In this document: positions 45,301 through 55,273 of the stretch, piece by piece | Layout: every line of letters starts with the position of its first letter | Position numbering within the stretch: position 1 is the stretch's first letter | Source: Mikania micrantha | Lineage: Eukaryota > Streptophyta > Magnoliopsida > Asterales > Asteraceae | Length of the DNA stretch: 64,000 nt | Assembly: GCA_009363875.1 (NCBI GenBank) | Contig: CM018690.1 | Location: 12,307,971 to 12,371,970 of the forward strand | Direction of reading: 5' to 3' | Notes under the pieces: generated by a model | Told to the model about the DNA's origin: nothing | The model's database searches: none | What the model saw: only the letters and a program-made list of their open reading frames with translations | Program-made: the position numbers and the translations under genes

Positions 45301-47273
45301 TAAACAGTATAACAGAAAATACAAATAAATAGAAAATATCAATTTTCTGATAATTCAGAATTGTGGTTAATACATACAAGAGGAAATAGAAGAAAATATG
45401 CTTACATTCATCATACAAATATTGTAGGTGTTAATCCAAAAAGCGAGTTTTTGCTGATGTGTCAAACTCTCCAAGTTGAGGGAGGACAGCTTCTCAAGGA
45501 GGAGCCTAAACATTAAAGTAGCACACTACGCATGAAATAGTTGGTATTTTTGATAATAAGGAAATTTGCATCAATAGATATGAACAAACTTACTTGAGTC
45601 TGCGGATCAAGAGTGATGCATTTGTCTTCTTTTTAAAATCAATTGAGCCTGCTTCAATTGCAAAAAGATCCTTATAAGGGCCAATATCTCTCCTCTTTGA
45701 TTTCAAACAGACACCATAAGGATCCCTAAAAGAAGGCTCTCGATCACCACCTGTTAAATCCAAGGACATCAAATTGGAGAACGCCTCTGCATCCATGGTT
45801 TTTGCTTTCAGTTTGCTTAATCTCAAAAATATTCCAATCAAGCATTTTAACACACTTTCAGAAATTTTGTTGCATTCACTTTCAGCTTCCAAAATTCTAT
45901 CTCCAGAAGATGAACTAGAACAACTTTCTTGTGCCCTTTCTTGGTCCACTAACCTATTCTGTAGATATGCAATAGCAAGTCAGATCATTTATCTTCAAAA
46001 GGTTGATTTTTAAGGTCATAGAAAACTAATTCTGCTTTTGTGCTTCAATCAATGACTTTTTTAAAATATTGATCACTACAAGTTTATAACAAAAACAAAC
46101 TATATTTTCATAATGATCTCAAAAGTTGGATTTTTTTTTTGTTAATCTCTCCTATTTGGGGCCCAATTCAGTAAAGATTATAGATCCCATCACATTAAGC
46201 AATAAGCATATTATTATATTAAAAAAAAACCTGTGATCCATTAAGAAAAATTTGCTTTTGATATACTCAAACAAATCCATAATTTAAATTGCATAATCTT
46301 GACCTTTTAAAGTCAAAGGAACATTATATGGTACCTGTGGTTTAGGAGGAGTGTGTTTTCCATCAATTTCAAACTTGATTTGAGGTTTTTTCACTAAATT
46401 TTGCACTTCTTCTGCAATACTTTCAGGGTTACTCTTAATTTTGCTATTTGAATTGGATGATGATCGGTTTTCTTTACCTAGAACACCATCATCGCAAATG
46501 GCCGAATCAGATTTCTTTAAATCTGCAGGTTTCTTGTCCACAAGCGTATTAAAAAAATCAGTCCTGATTCGATGAGAGTAGGATAATCTACTCGAAGCAC
46601 TTCTGGATAGCGAATTTAGAGGTTTCTGTTGTGATAATTTGGATGGTTCTGAATGAACTTCAACTGAAGACATTGATGATTTTGATCCATCACTGTTACC
46701 CGTTTTCACAGACTGTTCTAATGAATTATCATCTGAATTAATGTTGATTCTGGATGATAGATAAGCAGCTTCTTGATACAAACCCTGCCTGAAGCTAACA
46801 ACTTCTTCCTCTAATCGCACTACTTCTTCTTCCAGAACAGCTACTTCAGCTAGCAGCTCCAAAGTCTGTAAAATTTTACAGAATTCATAATCCATAATTT
46901 GATATATGATGAATTACATGTAAGATTTGAAAAAAGTTGAAACCTGTGGAGGAAGATACGGAGGAAGATGAGGCAAAGTTCCTAAACGTCTACTGAAAGC
47001 TCTTTCTAGTGCTCTGTGTACATTCTCTTCTTGTTTTAGCTTCTTCTTCAACCTATCCACCTATCATCAATCAATCCCAAAAAGCAAAAAGGATTCAAAC
47101 CAATGAATCTTCAATCAAGATATGACAGGGTGTAAGTGTGCATGTGTTTGTACAGAATGAGATGAATGGCATACATCTTCAAGCAGAGCAAGCTTTATTT
47201 CACTTCTGGAAAGCCGGCGATTGAGGATGGGTTTTCCGGCATGTTTTGATTTGCATCGCTGTATATCCATCAT
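39376..47273 (-). CDS. Lzipper-MIP1/DUF547-domain protein (9 coding exons)
   Basis: Exons on the minus strand: 47175-47273, 46944-47060, 46335-46865, 45594-45958, 45406-45505, 40636-40695, 40470-40553, 40279-40395 and 39376-39678. All have GT..AG borders and joint phase, giving 1776 nt and 591 residues. The start is ATG 47273 (MMDIQRCKSKHAGKPILNRR). Residues about 25-110 hold the coiled-coil Lzipper-MIP1 region (EELKKKLK-type heptads, AVLEEEVVRLEEEVV). A Ser-rich middle follows, then DUF547 from about 380 to 525 (KLAFWINTYNICMMNAYLEH, INAGGYLLNAITIEHYILRL). The family is named for Antirrhinum MIP1, which binds MADS-box factors; the DUF547 reaction is unknown. The intron between exons 5 and 6 is 4710 bp because of a complete Copia in the same orientation, and would otherwise be 100 bp. 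A 5' UTR intron ending at about 47322 is possible. No stop or frameshift was seen. Confidence 0.88.
40768..40953 (-). repeat. 3' LTR of Ale-like Copia (186 bp)
   Basis: Identical, base by base as I read it, to 45187-45372. The RT-RNase H ORF ends inside it (stop at 40920). Confidence 0.92.
40920..42719 (-). pseudogene. Copia Pol second half: RT and RNase H
   Basis: A 599-codon frame whose first codon is TTG, so it is not an independent gene: it continues the upstream ORF after a one-base frame change. RT has KWVYRTKYKPDGTVERLKAR, LDINNAFLQG and the YVDD catalytic box (LLVYVDDLII). RNase H has FSDADWAG, RSSTEAEFRAVA and MKHLALDFHFVRE. No internal stop. An intact pol would need a frame change, or the copy is recently defective. 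The linker before RT is rich in P, T and H. Confidence 0.85.
42659..45133 (-). CDS. Copia Gag-protease-integrase ORF
   Basis: 824 codons from a true ATG at 45133. Gag covers about 1-215 (FPSSLKLTSTNYLSWTTQIE), the zinc knuckle is at 274-287 (CQWCFTKGHSLTSC), aspartic protease has DSGA at 329-332, the integrase zinc site is HHRLGH with C487 and C490, and the core has D517, D579 (SDNGGEY) and E613. Integrase C-terminal and a P/T-rich linker follow until a stop at 42659. It overlaps the RT ORF by 61 bases in another frame. Sequence style fits the Ale/Retrofit lineage. Confidence 0.88.
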   Translation of the reverse strand: MADGTVIIQPLKQTETTITMVSFPSSLKLTSTNYLSWTTQIEAILQGLDLYRFIDGSYPAPPPTVKPDGTSAPHADYHKWYRQDRLLFGALVGSLSTPIVSLVNKAPTSAAAWKILSDTYAAPTRGHIKQIKHRLKQSSKTPTQSITDYMHSVKQLVDELATLGKPLDTEDVSDIILTGLDQKAYKSVIDSIQARDTPIQFHELHEKLINHEISLAQQPAAQPNLHQPLTAFHVQSRQNPKPWTHRNNNHTQSGLLPTPNTQPTNNHKPYLGKCQWCFTKGHSLTSCSSFKKANPNITLPPYPKYTNTKPQAHMAATLPTGSDAPWLFDSGASHHIINDLSALSLHNPYDGTDDLIIGDGSSLCITHIGTTHLSFSNSSVILTNVLCVPSISRNIISISRLCLDNPLLIYFYSCHFLIKDLRTNRLLLQATTSRGLYELRSRVSPQAFHSHFNKDSCWHHRLGHPHFQVFQRLASIVPFVSNKFDYCNSCCINKSHKLPFHDSTITSSKPLDLLYSDIWCSPVTSFDGYKYYIIFVDHYTKYIWIYPLKRKSDSLTTFTKFQNLVENYFKTKIIRFYSDNGGEYIKLSSHFASCGISHLTSPPHTPEHNGYAERRHRHIVETGLTMLSHANLPSIFWPFAFITATYLINRMPTSTLKHASPFSLLFNRLPNYNKLRCFGCLAYPWLRPYSTHKLDQRSTPCIFVGYSSSQSAYHLLDPLTFRLYTSRHVHFVEHVFPYSSLTNTPTPTTPNVDLWSPLAVHALPLPNGPTSPNSQPASTPSVQQTASPPNLITYSRRTKNKNPPVCPPSLSPPLPLLPHLPRHT
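45187..45372 (-). repeat. 5' LTR of Ale-like Copia (186 bp)
   Basis: Identical to the left copy. It is followed on the right by TSD CATAC and then, 28 bases on, by exon 5 of the MIP1-like gene. Confidence 0.92.
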
Positions 47274-47922
47274 GTTCAATTTGAATTTGACAGTCGAATC
47301 TTTTGGTGGTCAAAATTTGATCTGTAAGGAATTCAGATAGATTTTCATCTCAAAATTTATTCTTAAAACATTCAGATTAAAGACACCCATGTGAGATTTC
47401 ATCAAAACTAGGAACCTCTCACATAGGCATTTACACAAACACCTAAATTGCAAAAATGTACCGGTACCAGAAAGACCAAACTTCTTCAATAATCAACAAG
47501 AATCATCACACAGACCGGATAAAAGCGGATTGAAAGATGAAACCAAACATTCAATTCCCCCCAATATCGAGTAGATTCTAAAGGGTTAAACAAACAGAGA
47601 TCAATCGAACGCCACAAAAAAACTTACGTTACTAACAAAGATCATCAAACAAACGAACAGTAGTCATCACAACCACTTAAAACAAGCAAAATTCAAAAAG
47701 GATGAGAAGCTTTAGTCTGAGATAGATACTTTTTTTAAGGTGGTAGGGAGCGGGAAAAGGTTGTGAAAAAACATGGGGATAGTGTAAGAGAGAGAACGTG
47801 CATAGAATAATATCCATGGGTTTACAGATACAGATATAGATATAGTGTGTGTGAGAAGGTGTGGTGTGTGTTGGAGTAAAAAAAAAAACAATTTCAGTCA
47901 GAAATCAGAGAGATGAGGAAAA

Positions 47923-47953
<31 letters not shown>

Positions 47954-48100
47954 TGTGTGTGAGTTGGGGGGGGGGGGGGGGGGGGGGTTCGATGCAAGTG
48001 TTGGTAGGCCACCGCCATTGACAGACAGAGGAAGCTCTGTAACGTAACAACTACAGCATCGGTTAAATTTATACATAATCAGTTTTTTTTTTTTTTCTCC
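47274..48100 (-). promoter_or_regulatory. 5' region of MIP1-like gene with CT/C microsatellites
   Basis: On the gene strand a C22 run (47966-47987) is followed by (AC)n and (CT)n (about 47927-47961), roughly 660 bp before the ATG. CT-rich tracts are common near plant transcription starts. A plausible 5' UTR intron ends CCTTACAG at 47322. TSS not determinable here. Confidence 0.45.
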
Positions 48101-49392
48101 CTCTTCTTGCCTTGTTATCTGCAGCCTGGAGGTAGTTTATTTGTTATACAGTCCTTAGTACTCACGGCCGATAAAATCTCATCTCATCGAAATTTTTCTT
48201 TATGTATCATTCCATTAAAAACCTTAAAACTCCGTAGTGATCACTTAACTTAAAATGTGAGAGAGGAGCTTCAACGGGGAGGGGGGCCGTCGGCTTCCAA
48301 AATTTAACCCCGTCGGGGCCAGTGGCGGTGTGTCCGTTGGGTGCCGCCGAAGCATGAAACCCCGGCCGGCCAGTGAGGGATGCATTACCGATGGTCTTAA
48401 GAGTTTTATCTTTTAAATAAAAAGATAGGTAATTTCGTTAAAGACGTAACCTATACAACTCGTATATGACATCTTGTACAACTCTATAAGAGTTAACAAC
48501 TCGATACGAAACAGTTGATCTGATGTTGTTGGTAGCAGTAACCTATAAGACTCGTATTGCCTCATAGAAGTCGTATGGATGATTTCAAATGAAGCAAAAT
48601 GGCATCCCCTTAAAGTTTCATATTTTTAATTTGAGTATAATATTGATAAATTTATAAAAAAATATCATTATTGTTTATGGAGTTAAATTTACTAAGAAGA
48701 GATTTGTGCCTAAGAATTGTAAGAATCAATCAGAGTTTGTCATGTGCCATGATAAAAAAATAAAAATATAGTGCAAAAAACAAAATCCAGTAAAAAACAA
48801 AATCTAGTAAAAAAATAGAAAAATCAAATAATATAGTACAAAAAAAAATCAGTTACAAAAAAAAACAAAAATGCAGTACACAAAACACAAAAATCCAGAA
48901 GAATCTAACACAAAATAAATCTAGTAAAAAAGAATATATTATATCTAAATTATCATGTCATATGTCAAAATTTTATTAGTTATTACTATTTTTAGGAAAA
49001 AAAATCTCTTTTTATTTAAACTTTGATCTGTTGTTTATTTTTTGTATTTAACTTTGTTACTTGCTATCTCTAAATTTTCCTTCTAAGCTCTCACCGGATA
49101 TCTAAAGTTCAATGTTTTTTGGCACTTACGTTTCCGGATATCTAAAGCAAAATTGCATTTTAATAGTCATAGCTATTTTTTTTTATTATATAAGCCTTGT
49201 TAACTACTTAAAAAAAGTTAACACAATTAATTAAGATAATGAAACATAAATATAAAATATTATATAGTATTCGTTATTGTATCAACATGTTATCATCAAT
49301 TGATATAATCTATGGTTATATATATTCAATTAGCAAACAAAATTGTTCAGAACAAAAATAAATTATATATAATATAGAGGATACAAAAATTT
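48101..49392. other. Intergenic stretch, no gene seen
   Basis: Mostly AT-rich, with a short GC-rich patch (about 48260-48390) that resembles one arm of a MITE but without a second arm. Repeated ATCTAGTAAAAAA/AATCCAGTAAAAAA phrases occur near 48780-48930. Confidence 0.5.
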
Positions 49393-49397
49393 TATTT

Positions 49398-51967
49398 TGT
49401 AACACCCAAACTTTACACACGATTACACGTGTCCCATTTTTAGGTCCCAAATTAAACTTTCTCAAAAATCATGTTCGGAAGCGTGAAATTAACATTTCAT
49501 GATTTAAACACACTTAATTTCAAATCATTTACATTTATGGTTAATAAAAACTGGTGTGTTTAAGTTTAATACTACTACATACTTTACATAACGTTTGGTT
49601 GCTTCACAACGTGCCCGATCTGATCGCCCAATGCATATCTATCTTGACCTGTAACATCACATATAAGGTCACAATTAGTTCATATGAACTAAGTAAGTAA
49701 CCCCTCCCAAAATCCCCAAAAACTTATTTAAACCCATCCACATACATATCATATGGATGTTAATCATGTTTAGATAATAATATATCATATTCAAACATCA
49801 ACTTGCACCCAACACATATGGTGCATTTATTTCCCTTAGTGGGACATTTTCACAATATGAATATATTATCTAATTCAACTCTACCACCAGCACCTCTGGC
49901 TAAATTTAAAACACCAAATATACATATATTTTATTGGCTTAACCAATTACCCACACATCTGTGGTTTCAACAATTTAACTTCCGGATTAACGGTTATCCA
50001 CACATTTGTGGTATCATACATATATTAAGTCTTAAGATGTTCACCCACGGTACTTCCATCTAAGACAATTGTCAGCACCTCTGGCTATCCACCATTGTGG
50101 AGTCATATTTATCAAGTCTAAGATGTTCACCCACCGGTACTTCCATCTAGACAATTGCCAGCACCTCTGGCTATCCACCATTGTGGAGTCATATTTATCA
50201 AGTCTAAGATGTTCACCCACCGGTACTTCCATCTAGACAATTGCCAGCACCTCTGGCTATCCACCATTGTGGAGTCATAACAACAAAATGTAAAAATACA
50301 TTTTTCACAATCAAAATTCAAGCTGAGTCATTTCTATTCGAATTGACTCTCACAATGCAATAATATCACATTACCATTCATCAACTATTAATCACAATAG
50401 TTTAATCAAAATTACACTATGGTGTTCACATTCCTGTACTTCCACCATAGCTATTTGTCAGCACCTCTGACTATTCACACATTTGTGATATCATACTCAA
50501 ACACCGACTCATCCGGCTATTATTATGCAATCTGTGTTGCATACTTAATTTAACCGTAACATAAACACATTGGAACTTAACATATGTACTTTAGAGTCTA
50601 TTAACTCAATTAGTTCCAATCTAGTTATGCACATTCATTCAAATGAATCAATCAATATATATATATCTATATATACATCACAATCAAGTAGACTCTTTCT
50701 GCTACTTATATGTAATGTTACAGTAAGTTGGGTAACTTACCTGGTTCATACGGTTGTTCACTTCCTACAACCTCTTTTCCACTTCTGTGAATTGTCACTT
50801 GACTTTCACCACCAACACCTAGTTGCATATTCACACATATACAACTATATTCAATACATATAACACATACAATCAAGTTCAACACACTTGACTGATTTGA
50901 CTTCCTCAAAGTCAATTTATCACATAACTGACTCTATCTTACTACGTTTAGCAAGTTTTAGTCAATTATCACAATTAATCATATTTCATGCCTTCCCAGG
51001 CAATTTATCAAATAACTGATGTTCATTATATTAGTTACGATCTTTAATCACTTTTATTATTTAATTTTTATTTAAGATCATAACTTGTTAATAATTTTAA
51101 CATCAATTCATCAAAATCATCATTTAACCTATGGATTATAATCCATAATTTATTTAAAATCATATTCAACCCATCCTACTAGTTATCACGTCATGATATG
51201 GGTTTCATAACAACTGGACATCATCCCGGCTTCAAAACGAAGATTTCACCAACCAAATATCAATTTCTTCGTTTCTAACAATCCCTAGTTATCAACTAGG
51301 CAATAATCAACAACAATAACCATGATATCATTATTAAAATCTAGATCTAACTCATATTCTATCAAACTAATAGAAGAGGTCGAATCGTTACCCTTTCGGA
51401 CGGATTTCTCGGATAGAAATGAAGATCAGGACTTGTAGAAACGTTTCCTAACTTGATCCGGATGTTTGGATGGCTTCAAAACTGAGATTTGGGGGTAAAA
51501 AGTTGAGTTTAGGCGTCTGGAAGTCGAGTTGATCGACCAGAAATGAAATCTGATCAAGAAAATCAGATATTTATGCGTTCTGGTCCGTCGCGTACCGCGG
51601 AGGATTTCCTTCGCGTACCTCCGCCGCCTTAGTTAGTTTCCAATTTTGTTTTCGCGATTCCGGGAGCATACGAACTCCGTTTTACGCGCCGTTTTCGCCC
51701 ACATTCACGATTTTTCGAGCTCTTTCCAATGGTTATAATTTCAAGACCTGAAAAATTCAAAATATATGATCTCTTATTTAACGCTATCTTCAACTTAGCG
51801 TATCTTGAAATCAGAGCCTCGTTTCGTGATTTCGCTTACACTCATTCTCTTCATTCTCGAGTTATGATTCTAACCTGAGAATTTTGAGTTGTCATAGTAA
51901 CCATCACAATCGTTCAATTAACGATTATAGCAATTGCATTTCGTTTTATTAAAAACGGGTCGTTACA
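49398..51967. mobile_element. Solo LTR (2.57 kb) of a gypsy element
   Basis: Starts TGTAACACCC and ends GGGTCGTTACA, with exact 5-bp duplication TATTT on both sides (49393-49397 and 51968-51972). There is no internal domain. Contains an 86-bp tandem repeat (50040-50278) and a GC-rich GTCGCGTACCGCGGAGG segment near 51590. Orientation uncertain because both ends are LTR-like. Confidence 0.83.
50040..50278. repeat. 86-bp tandem repeat (2.8 copies)
   Basis: Units starting TTCACCCACCGGTACTTCCA begin at 50040, 50126 and 50212; the second and third are nearly identical. Diverged relatives (TCAGCACCTCTGACTATTCA) lie at 49960-50010 and 50430-50480. It yields spurious minus-strand ORFs. Confidence 0.9.
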
Positions 51968-51972
51968 TATTT

Positions 51973-54498
51973 AGTTAAAAGGAAATTTTTTATACTTTTT
52001 AAAATTAAAGGAGTTGTTTTGTTTGGTGACAAAAATGTCACCACGCTTAAGATCGATTTAACTATAGAGAGTTGTACAAAAAATATTGTTTATAAAAAAA
52101 GTATTTATCTAAACACATTTTTGAAAAGTAGATATTGCAAAAAAAAATGAACAAAAAAAATTTGATTGAAAATGAAAATTTACGTAGTAAAAAATGGGTA
52201 TATTTCATCATATTTAAAAATACGTAAAAACAAAATAAATATATAAACTAATCTATCTATTTATGTACATGGATGTAAAGTTTGTTGTAAAAAAAATTAT
52301 TTTATTTTAATATTTTAATAGCTAAGTGTTTATAACTAATATAATATAACATAATATTAAGTGATTTATAATATAATATAATATAATATAATATAATATA
52401 ATATAATATAATATAATATAATATAATATAATATAATATAATATAATATAATATAATATAATATAATATAATATAATATAATATAATATAATATAATATA
52501 ATATAATATAATATAATATCACGTAATGTGATATAACTAATAATAAAATTTAGCATTCAAGTGGCTTTTAAACCTTTCAAAGAATTAAATGCTATATTAG
52601 TTATAATTCGAATAAGAAGTAAATGAGATAATTCTCAAAGGTGATTAAATAAGACGTGGCAATATTTACTCTAGGGTGAAGTTATTATTAAAAATATTTT
52701 AAAGTAAAAATAGATAAAAGAAAATTAAGTTTGTTAGATATATATAATTAATAACTAAGATCAAATTATATAAAAAAAAAAGTCATTTAAAGAGTATTTT
52801 AGTCATACTTGTAGATTTTTTTATCAAGTTCTTATTTTTGTATAAATGTTCATATTTTTACATACTATTTTCATTAAAAAAATTAAATGACAAAAACAAA
52901 CAATTTTTATTTTTTAAAATGAGTATAATATTGTTATATAAAAATTTTCATAAAAAATATATTTTTGACATCACTGTGTCTTCTAATTAAAGCGTCATTA
53001 TTATTTGTACTAGTAATTGTATTTTACTGTTTTTGTAAAATAATAAATTTTGGAAAACATAAAAGAATACAATTATTTTCTTTTAATATATAAAACATAA
53101 AATAACAACAATTATTTTAAACATAACAAAAAAACAAAAAAAAAATCGAATGACGTAAAATATAATTGTGTTTTATTGTTTTTATAAAATAATAAGTTCT
53201 AAAAAAACATAATAATGAAAGAATACGAATGAATATATGTAATACAATAACCTGAAATGAGTGTTATTAAAAAACATAAGTTCTGAAAAACTCAATAATG
53301 AAATAATACAGTCGTATATTTCTAGTATGTTATATGTAAAACATAACTATTATATAATAACAAATTTATTTAATGTGTAAAAATGATGACAAAATTATAC
53401 AAAATAAACTAAAACATAAAATAAAATGATAAAAACATATTATACATTCACAATAATTAAAATGATCTTTTAAAAATGTTAAAAAAATATATATTATAAT
53501 TAAAGTCTTTTTATAACTAAAACCTCTTTAACAAATGCCTAACATAGTAGTCTATTACTCTTAACACGAATGTGTGTGCAGAGAGATATACACACACACA
53601 CATATGTTAACGTATAAACAAGTAAACAACTGCGTCATGTTACATAAATAAATTGTTCTCAAAACATGCATGAAAGAAATTCTGTTAAACATAAATGATA
53701 ACATGTATAAGCCCTCAAAGCTACTTTAATGTTACATTTTTTTTTGTTTTCTCTTAAAACCTTAGAAATATGATATTTTATAAAATTTGAATTTGTAATT
53801 GCGACATGCATATTTTTATTAACATTTCAACACTAATTTTATTCAATGCTAAGTTAAAAAGGTAAATTTTATTGGAGACCCAAGTACGTGGTGAATACTA
53901 ATGGACAGATCTTTTAATCTGAGACTTGCTAAATTTTAGCAATGTTTCTTCTTAGTTCTTACTAATAAAACACATCAATGTCATCGTGCTCCAATTAATA
54001 ACTATTAAATGCTAGGTCACCTCTTGCATCAAAGCGCGGTTTAATTCCTAGCTAACTACATAATGATCATAAACGTCGTGGCTACATCTAAATCATAATG
54101 TTATATGTAAGGGAAGATTTCTCTAAAGTCTTTTTTGCCTAAAAAGGCTAAGAAGAATATTTAAAACTCGAAAACCGACCCAAAAAAACTCTGATTGAAT
54201 TCATTTTTACATCATTAGAACTACTTTGTAATTTCCTAAAACTTAAACCTTAAATCATAAACAATAAACCCTAATAAAAAACCAAAATTATTAAAACAAA
54301 CCCTAAACCTTAAGATAAAACATAAAAGTTAAAAAACATGCCCTAAAATCCAAACTTTAAAACTAGTTGTTAAAGCTAAAACAAAAAAACAAATATTGTA
54401 TAGTTCGATGAGGTGGTTTCATTGACATCGAAATGAGTTCAATCGGAGTTCGTTTGGATCGGTTTTAGAGATTTAAAAAAAAATCATTTTTAGCCTTC
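51973..54498. other. AT-rich region with TATAA microsatellite
   Basis: A pure 5-bp repeat (TATAA)n spans about 52366-52519, around 31 units. The remainder is very AT-rich with no supported gene. The tandem repeat opens long Tyr/Ile frames on the minus strand that are not genes. Confidence 0.85.
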
Positions 54499-54501
54499 TT
54501 A

Positions 54502-54733
54502 GGGGTTGTTTGGTAGTGTCTGAATGATTAAGTGTTGAACTAGTTAAGAGCGTTTAGTTAAATGTCTGAATGGTATGTATTTTTTATTCAACATGGTATT
54601 GGTGCTAAATGGTTAGGTGATGAACTGAATCATTAAGAGATTAATTTATTTTAAATCAAACACGTTGAATGCTGAACGGTTAAGAGGTAGCCTCTTAATA
54701 GTTTCATTAATTAAGAGGCTATCAAACAACCCT
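54502..54733. mobile_element. Tourist-like (PIF/Harbinger) MITE
   Basis: Ends GGGGTTGTTTGGTAG and CTATCAAACAACCCT are inverted repeats, flanked by TTA on both sides (54499-54501 and 54734-54736). 232 bp, with no ORF. TTA target and the GTTTGG terminus fit Tourist-type elements. Confidence 0.75.
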
Positions 54734-55173
54734 TTAGACGAAACAGACTTTTTATTTAATCATTACCCGTTATATGTATAATATTAAAAAAAAAAAAACA
54801 ACAGAACTGATAAACTATGAAAAAATAGAATCGGTTATTTTATATCACACTTTTCATAAAATCAAATACAATCAAGTGTGGGAAACATTTATGTTATATA
54901 AAAATCAGTAATAACCTTTTTGGGTGAATGTATCAGATGGAGGACACATGAGTGACGTAAAGGCATTCCGGAGACTCAAATCAGGAACAAGCAACGTGCA
55001 TCTCTTTATTATGGCTTGTAGTTTCTTTAATAAAATATTACAAAACTAGAGTTTTAATGCGTGTAAAATAAAACAACTTTCATTTTTAAACACCTACTAC
55101 AATTTTTTATATTAAGATTTTAGCATTGTGAACATAAAGTTTATAGTGTGTACGTTATTATTAATCCTGTCAC

Positions 55174-55273
55174 ACTTAATTTTATACAAATTATTGTTAG
55201 AAAATAGAATCAAGCAATCAATAACTTAATTTTATACAAATTATTGTTAGAAAATAGAATCAAGCAATCAATA
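55174..55273. repeat. 50-bp perfect tandem duplication
   Basis: ACTTAATTTTATACAAATTA.. starts at 55174 and 55224, two adjacent identical copies. Confidence 0.9.

Larger units (their letters stand above)
40768..45372 (-). mobile_element. Complete Ale-like Copia element with TA..TA termini
   Basis: 4605 bp with two identical 186-bp LTRs (40768-40953 and 45187-45372) and an exact 5-bp duplication CATAC (40763-40767 and 45373-45377). Read on the minus strand the LTR starts TATTAACCACAA and ends TTTCTTATA, so the termini are TA..TA and not TG..CA. A primer site TGGTATCACGCC adjoins the 5' LTR (right side), and a purine tract GCGGGGGAA adjoins the 3' LTR. Gag, protease, integrase, RT and RNase H are present, split by one frame change. 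Zero LTR differences mean a very recent insertion, inside an intron of the MIP1-like gene. Confidence 0.93.

Noticed and set aside
50041..50321. Overlapping minus-strand ORFs with a repeated WIARGAD-type phrase.
   Set aside because: Produced by the 86-bp tandem repeat inside a solo LTR.
52302..52556. Minus-strand ORFs rich in Tyr and Ile.
   Set aside because: Translation of the (TATAA)n microsatellite.
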